Shown piece after piece: positions 25,258-33,832 of a stretch of DNA of 64,000 nt. This stretch comes from Halovenus sp037080055 (GTDB lineage Archaea; Halobacteriota; Halobacteria; Halobacteriales; Haloarculaceae). Below the pieces are notes generated by a model, which was given only the letters and a program-made list of their open reading frames with translations, searched no databases and was not told the origin of the DNA. The first letter of the stretch is position 1, and every line of letters begins with the position of its first letter. Where the stretch lies: NCBI RefSeq assembly GCF_037080055.1, contig NZ_JBAOJI010000001.1, positions 1,077,644 to 1,141,643 of the forward strand, read 5' to 3'. Made by a program: the position numbers and the translations under genes.

Positions 25258-26120
25258 CAGTCCATCTCCCTCCCGGCGTAATCCGCCGAACCACCGGCGG
25301 TGGACTTCTCGGTCGCTTCTGAGCGACCCCGTCGGTCATCGTCGGCCTGCCGGTTCAGCCGTTCGACTGTCGCAGCCTCGTTGGTCTGAAGATCAGCGAG
25401 CAACTCGAACAGCGCGTCAAATTCGTCGATTCCCTCTCGAATCATGTGCTCGACGTACCGGTGCTTTCGGTGGAATTCGGCTTCGACATCGGAGCGATCC
25501 CGGTCGGTCAATTCGGCAATACGTGCGAGCGTCTGGATCCGGCAGTCACGCTCGTCGTCACCGAGGTCGGGGTGGCTGTAGGCGAACTCGAACTCGCCGT
25601 CGGGAGTGCGGTTGGCGATTCGGTTCCAGTAGACTGCACCCTCGTCTTTTCTGATGACCCCGCAACCCTCGTCGGCGTCGAGGTCACGAAACGACTGCTC
25701 GTCGAGTAGTTCGACGACTTCGCCGACGTAGCGGTCGCCGTCGGCCTTGCGCGGGAAGACGACCAGATCGACCTCTCTGAGCAGATACGGCGGCAGCCCC
25801 TGTTCGACGGCGCGGTTGACCAGCGAATCGATATCGGTCGCGTGTGTGGTCCCGAGGATGCCGTGGCCGGTGTTGATCGATTCTGCGAAGGTTTCGAAGC
25901 TCGCGCTGGTGTTGATTTCGGCGATGACCTCGATATCCGGATTCAGGTAGTTACACTCGGTCATCAGATCGGCCATCGTGACCCGCTTGTGCTCGCTCTC
26001 GTGCTCGCGGGTCGTCAGGGAGACGCCGGTCTCGTGGGGCAACCGAACCTCCCGCGAGCCCTCGTCGATACTGATCGGCCGGTCCTCGAAGGGGATGAAG
26101 GGCATGTGTGCATTGCACAT
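25257..26120 (-). pseudogene. PilB/TadA-type secretion ATPase, N-terminal half missing
   Basis: The open frame gives 287 residues that start inside the ATPase core. MPFIPFEDRPISIDEGSREV (Asp box), then EVIAEINTSASFETFAESIN (Walker B-like) and GTTHATDIDSLVNRAVEQG (His box) are present. The N-terminal domain and Walker A, which should come just before, are absent. Homology can be followed to CNAHMPF at about 26113. Upstream the DNA becomes AT-rich and non-coding. A normal member has over 500 residues. The missing part does not appear elsewhere in the window. The break marks the edge of the accessory island. Confidence 0.8.
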
Positions 26121-26833
26121 TCAGAAACTACTAGTAGATGTTTGGCTAGCAAAACCGATGCACTACGCTGTATTTTCCACGAAGGTATCTTGATTCGACA
26201 CGAGACATCGCCTATCCCACAGGAGGGGATTCGAGTGGCACCGTGTAAAATCCGGAACGAACTGTTCCAGTTGAACAAATGGGGGTGATGGTGATTCGCG
26301 TGTGCGCGCGCAAAGTTAGTGAGCGCGCCTATTGATCAGTGGGATTTCTATCTGGTTACAGCCATTTTTCTGAGGGCGTGCAAGATACAGGGCGCGTATC
26401 GGTCACCGATTTCGAGGGAAAAACAGGGCTTTCAACCGAGGATAGAGGGTTGAGGGCCTCGGACAACGGGAAAGCGAAGTGGGAGGGGATTGGATGTCCA
26501 CTAAGACCAAGTTTGAAAGCCCTATATTACTAAAGTGTTAATAAAATAACTATATTGCCCATTATGAACCAAGGCGTTTAAGTGATAAAGTTGAAATTAG
26601 AAGATGAGAAGGTTGTGCTGTCTGGTTTTGTTCAATACGCAACCGACCATCTAACGGCCAATTCAAACGACGGATCGTGGATCAAGTCGGTTCTATTTGC
26701 TGCACTCACGCTCTGTCTCGGTCACTGTGCTACCTACCATCTGTTGGATAGATCGATTCAACGTGTGCAAGATAGATCGCGCGAATCTTGCGCGGGACTG
26801 CCACCGGTTTTCTGGTCAGCGGATTGCTCAGTA
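26121..26833. other. Island edge without convincing genes
   Basis: The region is AT-rich, with only short open frames lacking coding bias. It holds half of a recurring repeat (GTGCAAGATAC at 26378) and one full palindromic copy at 26765-26793. It probably carries remains of mobile elements. Confidence 0.5.
26765..26793. repeat. Palindromic repeat, GTGCAAGAT family
   Basis: GTGCAAGAT and ATCTTGCGC face each other around a CGCGCGA-containing centre. It belongs to a family with further copies at 30965-30991 and 41889-41917 and many half copies in the island. Confidence 0.6.
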
Positions 26834-27050
26834 GAGCCTGTCATAGAATCCATCTCATAGCTTCTCAAAGCCCGGATCGTTTCCTCTCTCGTAGTTGGTG
26901 GTGGCAACAACGAACCGGAGACAGAGCGCAATGAACACCTCTGTTCGTGCGTGAACGCGGTCTCGGGCGCGGACGTGTCCGAGGCCGCAGTCCTTGACTG
27001 CATCGCTCGTTCGACTCCTGTCCGGTTGTTGTACGTCTCGCAGTGTGTCA
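26834..27050 (-). mobile_element. Decayed insertion sequence: 3' end of a DDE transposase
   Basis: From 26836 the plus strand reads CTGTCATAGAATCC, like the terminal repeat seen near other remnants. Minus-strand translation of about 26870-27045 gives the transposase C-terminus in two frames: TYNNRTGVER, then after a shift DAVKDCGLGHVRARDRV and VFIALCLRFVVATTNYERG. This tail is typical of haloarchaeal IS4/IS5-like DDE transposases. The N-terminal part is gone. Confidence 0.65.
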
Positions 27051-27098
27051 GATAATCAGTCGTAGCGACGTTTCAGGGCTGGTAACTCTGCCCTTGGA

Positions 27099-27106
27099 TT
27101 TAATAT
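27099..27106 (+). promoter_or_regulatory. TATA box of the small membrane gene pair
   Basis: TTTAATAT ends 22 bases before the ATG at 27129, consistent with a leaderless transcript. Confidence 0.55.
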
Positions 27107-27128
27107 CGCACGCGGATGTCGGTCACGT

Positions 27129-27335
27129 ATGCCCGGAGCAGGTCGTTCGGATTCACCAGCGGTCAGAGCCATCGGGGCTCTCATTGCGCTGATTGCCGTC
27201 GTCGGTTACCTGATTTTTGACTGGTCGTTCAACGGTTCTGCGGACACGCTCCCGACAGCTATCGGCATTATCGTCGCGGTCTCAGCCATCGGATGGACGC
27301 TATACAGCCGTATATACTCGCATGGGGGTTCGTGA
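27129..27335 (+). CDS. Small two-TM membrane protein, module copy A gene 1
   Basis: The product has 68 residues: MPGAGRSDSPAVRAIGALIA, a first TM, a loop WSFNGSADTLPTAIG, a second TM and the end GWTLYSRIYSHGGS. The paralog at 32308-32511 shares MPGAGRS, the WSF loop and SAIGWTLYSR. It is two bases upstream of the 27338 gene, and the same two-gene order is kept in the other copy, so the pair behaves as a unit. Function unknown. Confidence 0.75.
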   Translation: MPGAGRSDSPAVRAIGALIALIAVVGYLIFDWSFNGSADTLPTAIGIIVAVSAIGWTLYSRIYSHGGS

Positions 27336-27337
27336 TA

Positions 27338-27538
27338 ATGGCTGGCTTGAGTAGAGATGAGAGTGCAAGTATCGCAGCTATAGGCATTACCGTCGCCGTG
27401 TTTGCTTGGTATCGAACCGGCTTGACCGGAATACAGCGATGGACAAACGCTATTATCGTGTTACTGGTGAGTGTCGCCGTGGCAACGGCTACAACCTTTG
27501 TTCTGAAAAAATGGAATCCGAGATGGTATCGTTCATAG
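27338..27538 (+). CDS. Small two-TM membrane protein, module copy A gene 2
   Basis: The product has 66 residues: MAGLSRDESASIAAIGITVA, then VFAWYRTGLTGIQRWTNAII, a second TM and the end KKWNPRWYRS. The paralog at 32102-32302 keeps SRDE.ASI, VFAWYR.G.TGIQRWTNA and KRWNP.WYRS. The strongly conserved charged ends suggest a real protein under selection. It is co-transcribed with the gene before it. Function unknown. Confidence 0.75.
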   Translation: MAGLSRDESASIAAIGITVAVFAWYRTGLTGIQRWTNAIIVLLVSVAVATATTFVLKKWNPRWYRS

Positions 27539-27617
27539 CAGGAGAAGGGCGTACCACGGGTTGTGGCGCCGACTCGATACCTGAACGTACAATGAGCTAT
27601 CAGCGAACCTTCGAATT

Positions 27618-28814
27618 GTGACGAGCAGTCTTTCTCTCCGCCTGACTCCCCCTCATGCCATGCTCTGGGCACTTTGCGCAGCGTTCGTACTGGCTGGCGC
27701 CGCCGCCGCTGGTGCTACGGCGAACACGCTTGGCGTCGTACTCTGGCTTGCGGGCTATGTGGTCGTGGGATGGGCTGGTGTCATCGGACTTTTCGCCGAA
27801 CGTGAGGCAGCGTTCAATTACGACTTCGGCGTCTACGGGATGACCGTTGATGATCTTAGTACACGCCACGGTGGCGTATCGTTGGGCCGCTTTCCCCCAC
27901 TCTATCCTCGGAACACCCCGGTGTTCACCGGGGTCGTTGCTGTCATCTATCTCTGGACACTGTTGGGCCTTGCTGTGATCACACCGCAATCAGCAGTCAG
28001 TGATTTGCGTGGAGGGACGCTGGTCACCGCGTCGGTAGCCGCCGTCGGACTGGCGCTCGCCACTGAGACCCGCGATGTGTACTTTGGCCGCCGGCAATTC
28101 ACCGACATCGGCGTTCAGACACCCATCCGGCGGGCGCTGGAATTGCTCCTCGTTTCGGCACTTCTTATCGGTCTGAGTCAAGTTTCGACCGAGGCGACTG
28201 GGCAACAGTCACTACTCATCTGTGGCGGGTGGGCTGGCTATTGGCTTTTGCGTCAGCGACCCGGAAAATTCGACCACTGGACCGGCCGAGTCGCCTCCGC
28301 GCTCCGACTCTCTCCCGATCCCCAGCCCGCTCCAGACCCGCCAGTCTCTCCCGAGGGACGCCCGCAAGCAGTAGTCGAGACTTCGCAGTCGGCTGTCTGG
28401 CGGGGCGCAATCCGAGCAACTGTGACGGACGATGCGCTGCTCCCGGCATGGATTCTCGTTTTCCTCAGCGGCGGGCTGGCGATACTGTTCGGGGCAACTA
28501 GTGGATTTTCAGTTGCCCGTGCAGCACTCATCCCGGTTATCGTGGCTGTGCCGCTACTCGTACTGCCGGTCGTGCCGGTCAAGATCGCGGAGTACCTATT
28601 TACCCACGGTGCTGTCGAATACCGAGTCTACGACCGCCACATCGCCGCATACGCCCCCATATTGGGGGCTACACAGTGGAGACTCCCACTTGCTGACGTT
28701 GCTGTCACCTCTACAAATGGCGACACGGTCACTGTCGAAACTAACGCAACGATGCGTATTCTCCGCCACGTCTCCGAACCGGACCGGCTCGTTGCCGCAC
28801 TCACCGCTTCCTAA
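27618..28814 (+). CDS. Polytopic membrane protein with C-terminal PH-like region
   Basis: The product has 398 residues and about nine hydrophobic segments in three groups (residues 14-60, 100-215 and 275-330), separated by a Pro-rich cytoplasmic linker (PDPQPAPDPPVSPEGRP). The last 70 residues (VEYRVYDRHIAAYAPILGAT...RILRHVSEPDRLV) form strands and a helix, like the PH-type domains at the end of some membrane proteins. The frame starts with GTG at 27618. ATG 27660 is an alternative. GC-rich codons contrast with the surrounding non-coding DNA. Function unknown. Confidence 0.7.
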   Translation: MTSSLSLRLTPPHAMLWALCAAFVLAGAAAAGATANTLGVVLWLAGYVVVGWAGVIGLFAEREAAFNYDFGVYGMTVDDLSTRHGGVSLGRFPPLYPRNTPVFTGVVAVIYLWTLLGLAVITPQSAVSDLRGGTLVTASVAAVGLALATETRDVYFGRRQFTDIGVQTPIRRALELLLVSALLIGLSQVSTEATGQQSLLICGGWAGYWLLRQRPGKFDHWTGRVASALRLSPDPQPAPDPPVSPEGRPQAVVETSQSAVWRGAIRATVTDDALLPAWILVFLSGGLAILFGATSGFSVARAALIPVIVAVPLLVLPVVPVKIAEYLFTHGAVEYRVYDRHIAAYAPILGATQWRLPLADVAVTSTNGDTVTVETNATMRILRHVSEPDRLVAALTAS

Positions 28815-29156
28815 GACGAAGACCCACACCTGCACTTTACCGGTCGATTGAAAAAACTCCCCCCAAAACAAACGAGGCTACTGTGCTGATCCTTGGGGTC
28901 GGTCACTCGACTGGAAATGATCTAAGTATATCATCACTATTGGAGTGACAGATACACCGCGCGAATACAGCACTCACTGACCCGTAGGATGGAGCACCGA
29001 TGGTCGGTCACTACAGAGGATAGAGCCAGCGCGCTCAGGTCGGTTCCTCATCTGCCAGTCGTCAATAGACCGGCACACCACATCTGGATGGGTAGTGTGT
29101 CGATTATCTTGGCTTTATACTGAATCTGCCGGACTGTAACTCACCGGCCGGCGAAC
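28815..29156. other. Non-coding stretch with repeat fragments
   Basis: No gene is supported. It holds pieces of the island repeat families (ACCGCGCGAATACAGCACTC at 28959 and GATAGAGCCAGCGCGCTC at about 29021). These look like decayed element ends. Confidence 0.45.
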
Positions 29157-29399
29157 TCAGTCTTCCAGTCCGAGATCTGCGAACGAGTGTGTGTGGTGCC
29201 AGAAGGCCACCACTTCATCGACATCGAACGTGAGGACACCATCGGTCAATTCGATCGTGATGACACCATCTTCAATCTCCGTATCATGGAGATGCATCTC
29301 CAGTGGTTCGTCGAATTCTGAGACTGCGAGCATCAGTTCTCCCTTTGCTTCGAGTTCCGATTGTAGCTCTGCTGTTTCTACTACCATTGCATCTACCAA
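29157..29399 (-). CDS. Small acidic soluble protein
   Basis: The product has 80 residues, is very acidic and has no TM. MVDAMVVETAELQSELEAKG leads into strands LEMHLHDTEIEDGVITIEL and LTFDVDEVVAFWHHTHSFAD. It reads like a compact alpha/beta protein with GC-rich third positions, unlike its surroundings. It is one of the few soluble products of the island. An internal Met (residue 5) could be the start. No family is recognised. Confidence 0.6.
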   Translation of the reverse strand: MVDAMVVETAELQSELEAKGELMLAVSEFDEPLEMHLHDTEIEDGVITIELTDGVLTFDVDEVVAFWHHTHSFADLGLED

Positions 29400-29575
29400 T
29401 ATGAGCTGTGGAAAAATAAAGATATATTATCGTTTTCAAAATCCTATTTTCGCCGCAACGTTTATTATTTGGAGTTTCGAGAGAGTGTCATAGAAGACTT
29501 CTCACACCAAACAGGAACCGCTCAGTACAACTACCTCACTAGACGGATCTTTTTGGGTTTGCGCTGAAGATATTA

Positions 29576-29947
29576 TTACGGCTCCCGACGTTGTCTAATC
29601 ACCAGGGCGACCAGAGCAATGACTAGAATGACTTGTACAGCTTTGTCAATATATCCGACAAGCGTGAAACTACCAGCCTTTGCTACGTACCACAGTGGAA
29701 TCTGTACCGCGGTATACGGAATCGCCACTAGCGTAAGAAGCGAGCGCTTGTAACCCCAGGTATAGAGCCCGATTCCTCCGAGAAATCCAAGCCCGGCCAG
29801 TAGAAGTGGTGGTGCAGACTCGATAAACCCAGCATACAGGTGCGTAGCGGCTGTAATCACCAGTAGCCCGATTACTATGATTTCTAACTGTGAGTAGACC
29901 CCGGCTGAAGACGTGTCAGACGTGACTGATTTGGACGCTGAAGACAC
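29576..29947 (-). CDS. Four-TM membrane protein (DUF7475-like)
   Basis: The product has 123 residues. A polar N-terminus is followed by four TMs: LEIIVIGLLVITAATHLYAG, PLLLAGLGFLGGIGLYTWGY, LLTLVAIPYTAVQIPLWYVA and KAVQVILVIALVALVIRQRR. The THLYAG and QIPLWYV motifs resemble a haloarchaeal family I recall as DUF7475, not verified. Upstream on the minus strand is an AT-rich promoter-like region. Function unknown. Confidence 0.7.
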   Translation of the reverse strand: MSSASKSVTSDTSSAGVYSQLEIIVIGLLVITAATHLYAGFIESAPPLLLAGLGFLGGIGLYTWGYKRSLLTLVAIPYTAVQIPLWYVAKAGSFTLVGYIDKAVQVILVIALVALVIRQRREP

Positions 29948-30187
29948 ATCACGATACTGTGCTTAGTTTAACTAAAGTATTGTGGCTACTATACACGATC
30001 ACTGCTCTGACTTGGGGGACAGATCTTGAGTAGATCATTTTTCCGGTAGTGAGGGAGGTGCTCAAGTTCGTCACTGAGCTATATGATGCGCTGGATGCAA
30101 GCTCCAAGCTCTATATTCAGCGGGCGCTGAGTTGACTTGTTACCGATATGTCGCCTTTCAATTCGGGGAGCAACGTTCTTGTGGTGG

Positions 30188-30892
30188 ATGACGGACAACT
30201 ATGATCAGTCGAATGAATTGGCACAGAAGCATCGACAATCGTTGACCACGCGGCACACCCACGAGGATGTGCTCACAGACCGGGAGTTCGAACTTCTCCT
30301 GGAAGCGTGTAGTTCACTGCCAGAGCCGCGAGACTTGCAGGCGCGGTTCGTGTGTCTTGCCGCTGCCCGACTCGGATTGCGTGCTGGTGAAATCGCTCAC
30401 TTCCGTGCCGACTGGCTCGATTGGGATCGGATGCTGCTTCGCATTCCCCAACACGAACCCTGTGAGTGTGGCTATTGCCGCCGCCAGGCATCACAGGAAA
30501 CCACCCATAATGAGCAACTCACACAGGAAGAGGCGATGAAGGGACGCTGGCATCCGAAGACAGTCGCCTCAGCTCGGGCCATTCCGGTTGACCTGTCGCT
30601 CCGGCTTGAGTTGTGTCTTGAACGGTTCACAGACGAGTACGAAGCGTTTCCTCGGTCACGAACCGCGGTCAACAGACGAGTGAACGCTGTCGCTGAGGTC
30701 GCAGATATTGAGGGTCGAGTATATCCTCATTGTCTCAGGGCGACCGCTGCCAGCTACCACGCATATCAAGGGGTCGCACCCGTTCCACTCCAGGCGCTGA
30801 TGGGCTGGAGCGACCTGGCGACAGCGCAAAAATACATTCGCATCTCCGGGAGAGCCACTGCCGACGCTCTTCGGCAAGTCCATCACCGGTGA
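30188..30892 (+). CDS. Tyrosine recombinase, catalytic domain only (copy 1)
   Basis: The product has 234 residues. After HEDVLTDREFELLLEACSSL comes the catalytic Arg (GLRAGEIAH), a Cys-rich insertion (CECGYCRRQ), the Lys strand (HPKTVASARAIPV), HCLRATAA (HxxR) and MGWSDLATAQKYIRISG with the nucleophile Tyr. The usual second His is Trp. The core-binding SAM-like N-terminal domain is missing, so the protein is shorter than a typical integrase. The gene at 35134-35838 has the same length, is almost identical, and shares about 80 bases upstream. I chose the ATG that both copies share. Confidence 0.85.
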   Translation: MTDNYDQSNELAQKHRQSLTTRHTHEDVLTDREFELLLEACSSLPEPRDLQARFVCLAAARLGLRAGEIAHFRADWLDWDRMLLRIPQHEPCECGYCRRQASQETTHNEQLTQEEAMKGRWHPKTVASARAIPVDLSLRLELCLERFTDEYEAFPRSRTAVNRRVNAVAEVADIEGRVYPHCLRATAASYHAYQGVAPVPLQALMGWSDLATAQKYIRISGRATADALRQVHHR

Positions 30893-30964
30893 AGGAAGCG
30901 ATAGAGCTGTCGCCACATGCTGTAGCCCTACGCCTGACAGGTCCGTTATGGTATCTGAGGGCTA

Positions 30965-30991
30965 TGCAAGATGGAAGGCGCGTATCTTGCA
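30965..30991. repeat. Palindromic repeat just after recombinase copy 1
   Basis: TGCAAGAT and ATCTTGCA form a perfect 8-bp inverted repeat around GGAAGGCGCGT. It lies 73 bases after the recombinase stop codon. Confidence 0.65.
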
Positions 30992-31062
30992 CAGATCTGT
31001 CTATTCGTAGCAGCTGAACTCGGAGAGACAGACAGTCGATGTTCGATCAACCGCGGTGACAG

Positions 31063-31473
31063 TTACCCCGCTTTGCGGGCCTCAACAGAGGGAAGGACGA
31101 ACTGCCAGTAGTAGAGTGCGTACAGTCCAGTGATAGCGAGGTAGCCCCCGACTGTAGGGAGTGGTGACCAACCTGCAACGGCAACCAGATACACGACAAA
31201 GGCTCCAGTAATGATGATTCCCTCCAGCAAGACAATATTCAGGCCTGCCTTCGTTCCTACTTGCAAGTCACTTTCCGTGATGACTCGCAACCCGACCATC
31301 CCAATAGTAAGGCCAGCCCACGTGAGCACGGGCAACCCGAAGACCGTTAGAGCCGTCGCGTCTAACCACGCTGCCTCTGAGATCACGAGTGCCCATCCAA
31401 CAAGTCCGAGGCCGATCCATGCAATACTTCGCCACAATTCCTCTCGTATGATACGCCGTAGCTGTGATTTCAT
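31063..31473 (-). CDS. Four-TM membrane protein, TM-only paralog of the 33833 product
   Basis: The product has 136 residues. RRIIREELWRSIAWIGLGLV, then VFGLPVLTWAGLTIGMVGLR and SDLQVGTKAGLN align with residues 120-245 of the protein at 33833-34585, but the winged-helix part is absent. It starts exactly where the membrane half of the paralog begins, so it is either a natural short form or a remnant of a longer gene. Function unknown. Confidence 0.7.
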   Translation of the reverse strand: MKSQLRRIIREELWRSIAWIGLGLVGWALVISEAAWLDATALTVFGLPVLTWAGLTIGMVGLRVITESDLQVGTKAGLNIVLLEGIIITGAFVVYLVAVAGWSPLPTVGGYLAITGLYALYYWQFVLPSVEARKAG

Positions 31474-31619
31474 ATCTACAGGTCAAACAAGGATTTCTAC
31501 TGATAAGGCACCGTTGAGAATTTTGTGTCCGGATACGAGATTTTTCCAGTTGCAAAACGGACTTTGCGTCCGCAAAGGCTGGAGCGGCAAATCACTCGCT
31601 AACTAGTCTTTGTATAATC

Positions 31620-31690
31620 CGAGGGTGTCATAGAACTATTCACAAGGGCTCAGGATGTCACAGAACGGTTGTCACACCAGTCTTTCCATC
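31620..31690. mobile_element. Insertion-sequence end fragments
   Basis: Two terminal-repeat-like sequences stand close together: GAGGGTGTCATAGAACTATT and GATGTCACAGAACGG followed by TTGTCACACCAG. They match the ends around the 33043 remnant. No transposase remains between them. Confidence 0.5.
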
Positions 31691-31710
31691 CTTCGTCGCT
31701 CGTGTAATTC

Positions 31711-31926
31711 CTACATAGCCGAAGAACGCTGGTACCGAAGATACGCTCCGCTACCGATACAGATTGTGGCGATAAGCAACAATCCACCGCTGATGACACC
31801 CCTCAGCGTGCCTGAAACTCCGGGGTTTTCGACTATGTTGAAAGCCCGCTGAAACACAATTAGTTGAAATACCAATAGAAGGCTTCCGCCGGATACCAAC
31901 AGCCGACTTTTCGAAAATTCGCTCAT
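31711..31926 (-). CDS. Small two-TM membrane protein
   Basis: The product has 71 residues. MSEFSKSRLLVSGGSLLLVF begins the first TM. The second is VISGGLLLIATICIGSGAYL, and it ends in a basic cytoplasmic tail (RYQRSSAM). No relative is evident in the window. It is part of the cluster of small membrane genes. Function unknown. Confidence 0.55.
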   Translation of the reverse strand: MSEFSKSRLLVSGGSLLLVFQLIVFQRAFNIVENPGVSGTLRGVISGGLLLIATICIGSGAYLRYQRSSAM

Positions 31927-32101
31927 ACTTCAGCCACCACCCGGCAACTATATACGCGTTACCTACGCTCTCTGGCTCGGAAACGCGAAAATATACACGG
32001 TGTTCTTTTAGGCACTCCTGCTGAGTGACGTATACCGGCTTCTCTAAAATAACCACCCTATCAAGAGTTCTATGACTCTCTTTCACCGTTCAATGTGTCT
32101 A

Positions 32102-32302
32102 CTATGATCGATACCAGACAGGATTCCACCGTTTTAGAATGGCGATTACAGCCGTTGCAAAGGCAATACTCACGAGAAATGCGATAGTGGCGTTAGTCCA
32201 TCGCTGGATTCCAGTCATACCCGCCCGATACCAAGCGAACACTGCGACAGTGACGCCGATAATTACGATACTCGCAGTCTCGTCTCTGGAAAATCCGTCC
32301 AT
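32102..32302 (-). CDS. Small two-TM membrane protein, module copy B gene 2
   Basis: The product has 66 residues, beginning MDGFSRDETASIVIIGVTVA, then VFAWYRAGMTGIQRWTNATI and ending KRWNPVWYRS. It is the same length as its paralog at 27338-27538, with conserved ends and more changes in the TM segments. That pattern indicates selection on the exposed parts. It is transcribed after the 32308 gene with a five-base gap. Confidence 0.75.
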   Translation of the reverse strand: MDGFSRDETASIVIIGVTVAVFAWYRAGMTGIQRWTNATIAFLVSIAFATAVIAILKRWNPVWYRS

Positions 32303-32307
32303 CGTTA

Positions 32308-32511
32308 CTACCTTTTGTCTGAATATACACGGCTATATAGTGTCCACCCGATTGCCGAAGCCGCGACGATAACACCGATGACTGTCGGGACGATGGCACT
32401 GTCACCGTCGAACGACCACCCAAAGAGAAGATAACCGCCGACAGCGACTACTGCGACGCTGTAACCGATAGTTCTGATTACCGCTGACTCTGAACGACCT
32501 GCGCCGGGCAT
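32308..32511 (-). CDS. Small two-TM membrane protein, module copy B gene 1
   Basis: The product has 67 residues, beginning MPGAGRSESAVIRTIGYSVA, with loop WSFDGDSAIVPTVIG and end GWTLYSRVYSDKR. It is a paralog of the 27129 product. The two-gene module spans 410 bases in both copies, in opposite orientation, about 4.6 kb apart. I use the ATG that both copies share; the frame could extend five codons upstream. Confidence 0.75.
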   Translation of the reverse strand: MPGAGRSESAVIRTIGYSVAVVAVGGYLLFGWSFDGDSAIVPTVIGVIVAASAIGWTLYSRVYSDKR

Positions 32512-32613
32512 ACGTGTGTCTAACATCCCGATAAAGTGTTAATTCCGGGGACGAGTTGTGAAGTCTGAAACTGTCCCACGCGCTTTTTTATACACGCTTC
32601 TTACACGTCTTCC

Positions 32614-33015
32614 ATGCCCGAGTCCCCGTCTCTCCGTAATCGACTGCGTGCTGACCTGACAGCCAATCAGTGGGTGACGGTAACAGCGATTGGACTGGCT
32701 TTGGTGGTGTTCGCATTGGTGTCGCTCGATAGTAGTCCACTCCCTGTATCAGCCGACTTCGGTGCCGAGTTCCTGCTGTCATTGAGTCTCATGGACATGG
32801 CCTTTGCCTATGACGACTACTGGCCGGTCGAGTACAGGCCGATGTACGCGGTCATGTGGACGCTCTTGTTCGGGGTAGTCACGGTTATCGTCTTCTTGAG
32901 CGTCTACGAACTCGGACTGTCGCAGGTCGGCAAGACGACTGCGAGTATTGCGGCGTTCTTGATAACGGTCGGCGTTCAGTTCGGGAGCGCAATCCTGTAC
33001 GCTCGCATTCGTTGA
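32614..33015 (+). CDS. Membrane protein, four TM segments
   Basis: The product has 133 residues. A basic lead (RNRLRADLTANQW) is followed by TMs VTVTAIGLALVVFALVSL, FLLSLSLMDMAFA, MYAVMWTLLFGVVTVIVFL and IAAFLITVGVQFGSAILYA. A TATA-like TTTTTATACAC lies about 25 bases before the ATG. It is divergent from module copy B. No family is recognised. Confidence 0.7.
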   Translation: MPESPSLRNRLRADLTANQWVTVTAIGLALVVFALVSLDSSPLPVSADFGAEFLLSLSLMDMAFAYDDYWPVEYRPMYAVMWTLLFGVVTVIVFLSVYELGLSQVGKTTASIAAFLITVGVQFGSAILYARIR

Positions 33016-33042
33016 CGACACCGAGGTTCTCTCGTGTTTTCA

Positions 33043-33385
33043 TTGAGGGCGTAACAGAATCATTGTCACAACTCGGCTGATGTCTTTCCCGGGTTAGCAT
33101 CGCGTTCGTAAATGGCGATGGCTATAACGAGTCGGAGGCAGAGCGCCAAGAACACGTGTGTTTTGACACGTACGCGGCCTCGGACGCGTTATCGGGGGCG
33201 AACACGGGAAACTCGTTCAGAAATGAGAGATCCAGGTGATCGAACAACGCGAGCGGCACTGTATCCACGTAATTGAATAGCTCTTCAATCGAAGGCTGAT
33301 TTTGCAGGGACGTGGTGCTCATTTCCCATTTGCCACTCCCTGCTTACTGGTGTGTCAACTGTTCTGTGACGCCCTGACAAGGGCT
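33043..33385 (-). mobile_element. Internally deleted insertion sequence (MITE-like)
   Basis: The ends carry matching inverted repeats: GGGCGTAACAGAA at 33048 and the complement of TTCTGTGACGCCC at 33362. Inside, minus-strand DNA encodes the transposase start (MSTTSLQNQPSIEELFNYVD ... FLNEFPVFAPD) joined in a different frame to its end (RVKTHVFLALCLRLVIAIA). The central part, with the catalytic residues, is deleted. It is a non-autonomous remnant of the same family as the 26834 piece. Confidence 0.7.
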
Positions 33386-33585
33386 TGTTTTTACCGTAGA
33401 ACTGGTTGAATGATCTGCTCAGTATGCGTGCGTATTTCGTACATTTGCCGGAAGTGGGCTCAATGGACGTTGATGGACTCGTTTCCGAATACCGGGAGTG
33501 GCGGCTGTGGTCAGTCCCGGCGACCTGTTTCTCACTCGGAGAACCGCTCATTCGTATTTTATGCTGTGGGAAGAAACATGTCACT

Positions 33586-33717
33586 ATGGATTGGCGTTCA
33601 CAGCTGCCGAATCGTGACGTGCTATGGGCCCTGCTATTGATTGCAGTGTTGGTACTGCTGCTCTGGTTTTTCGGGGTTGTGGAGTTCGATGTAGGTCGTG
33701 GAGGGGGGTGGTCGTAG
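33586..33717 (+). CDS. Very small single-TM protein
   Basis: The product has 43 residues: MDWRSQLPNRDVLWALLLIA, a TM of about 20 residues and the tail VEFDVGRGGGWS. TATTTTATG lies about 30 bases before the ATG, a good TATA placement. The longer open frame to 33406 has weak coding character. It is a plausible small membrane peptide, but short. Confidence 0.5.
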   Translation: MDWRSQLPNRDVLWALLLIAVLVLLLWFFGVVEFDVGRGGGWS

Positions 33718-33832
33718 TGCCTGCTCACGGACAGGCTGGTTCGTCCGGGTTATTACAGGGATATACTGCTGGAAAGCCTGCAAAAAGTCATAATCCGAAA
33801 CACCGATACTTTTTCAACGAGTTGTAAAATAA

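Noticed and set aside
26339..26860. Small plus-strand frames at the island edge
   Set aside because: Poor codon bias, and they run through repeat fragments and an IS end.
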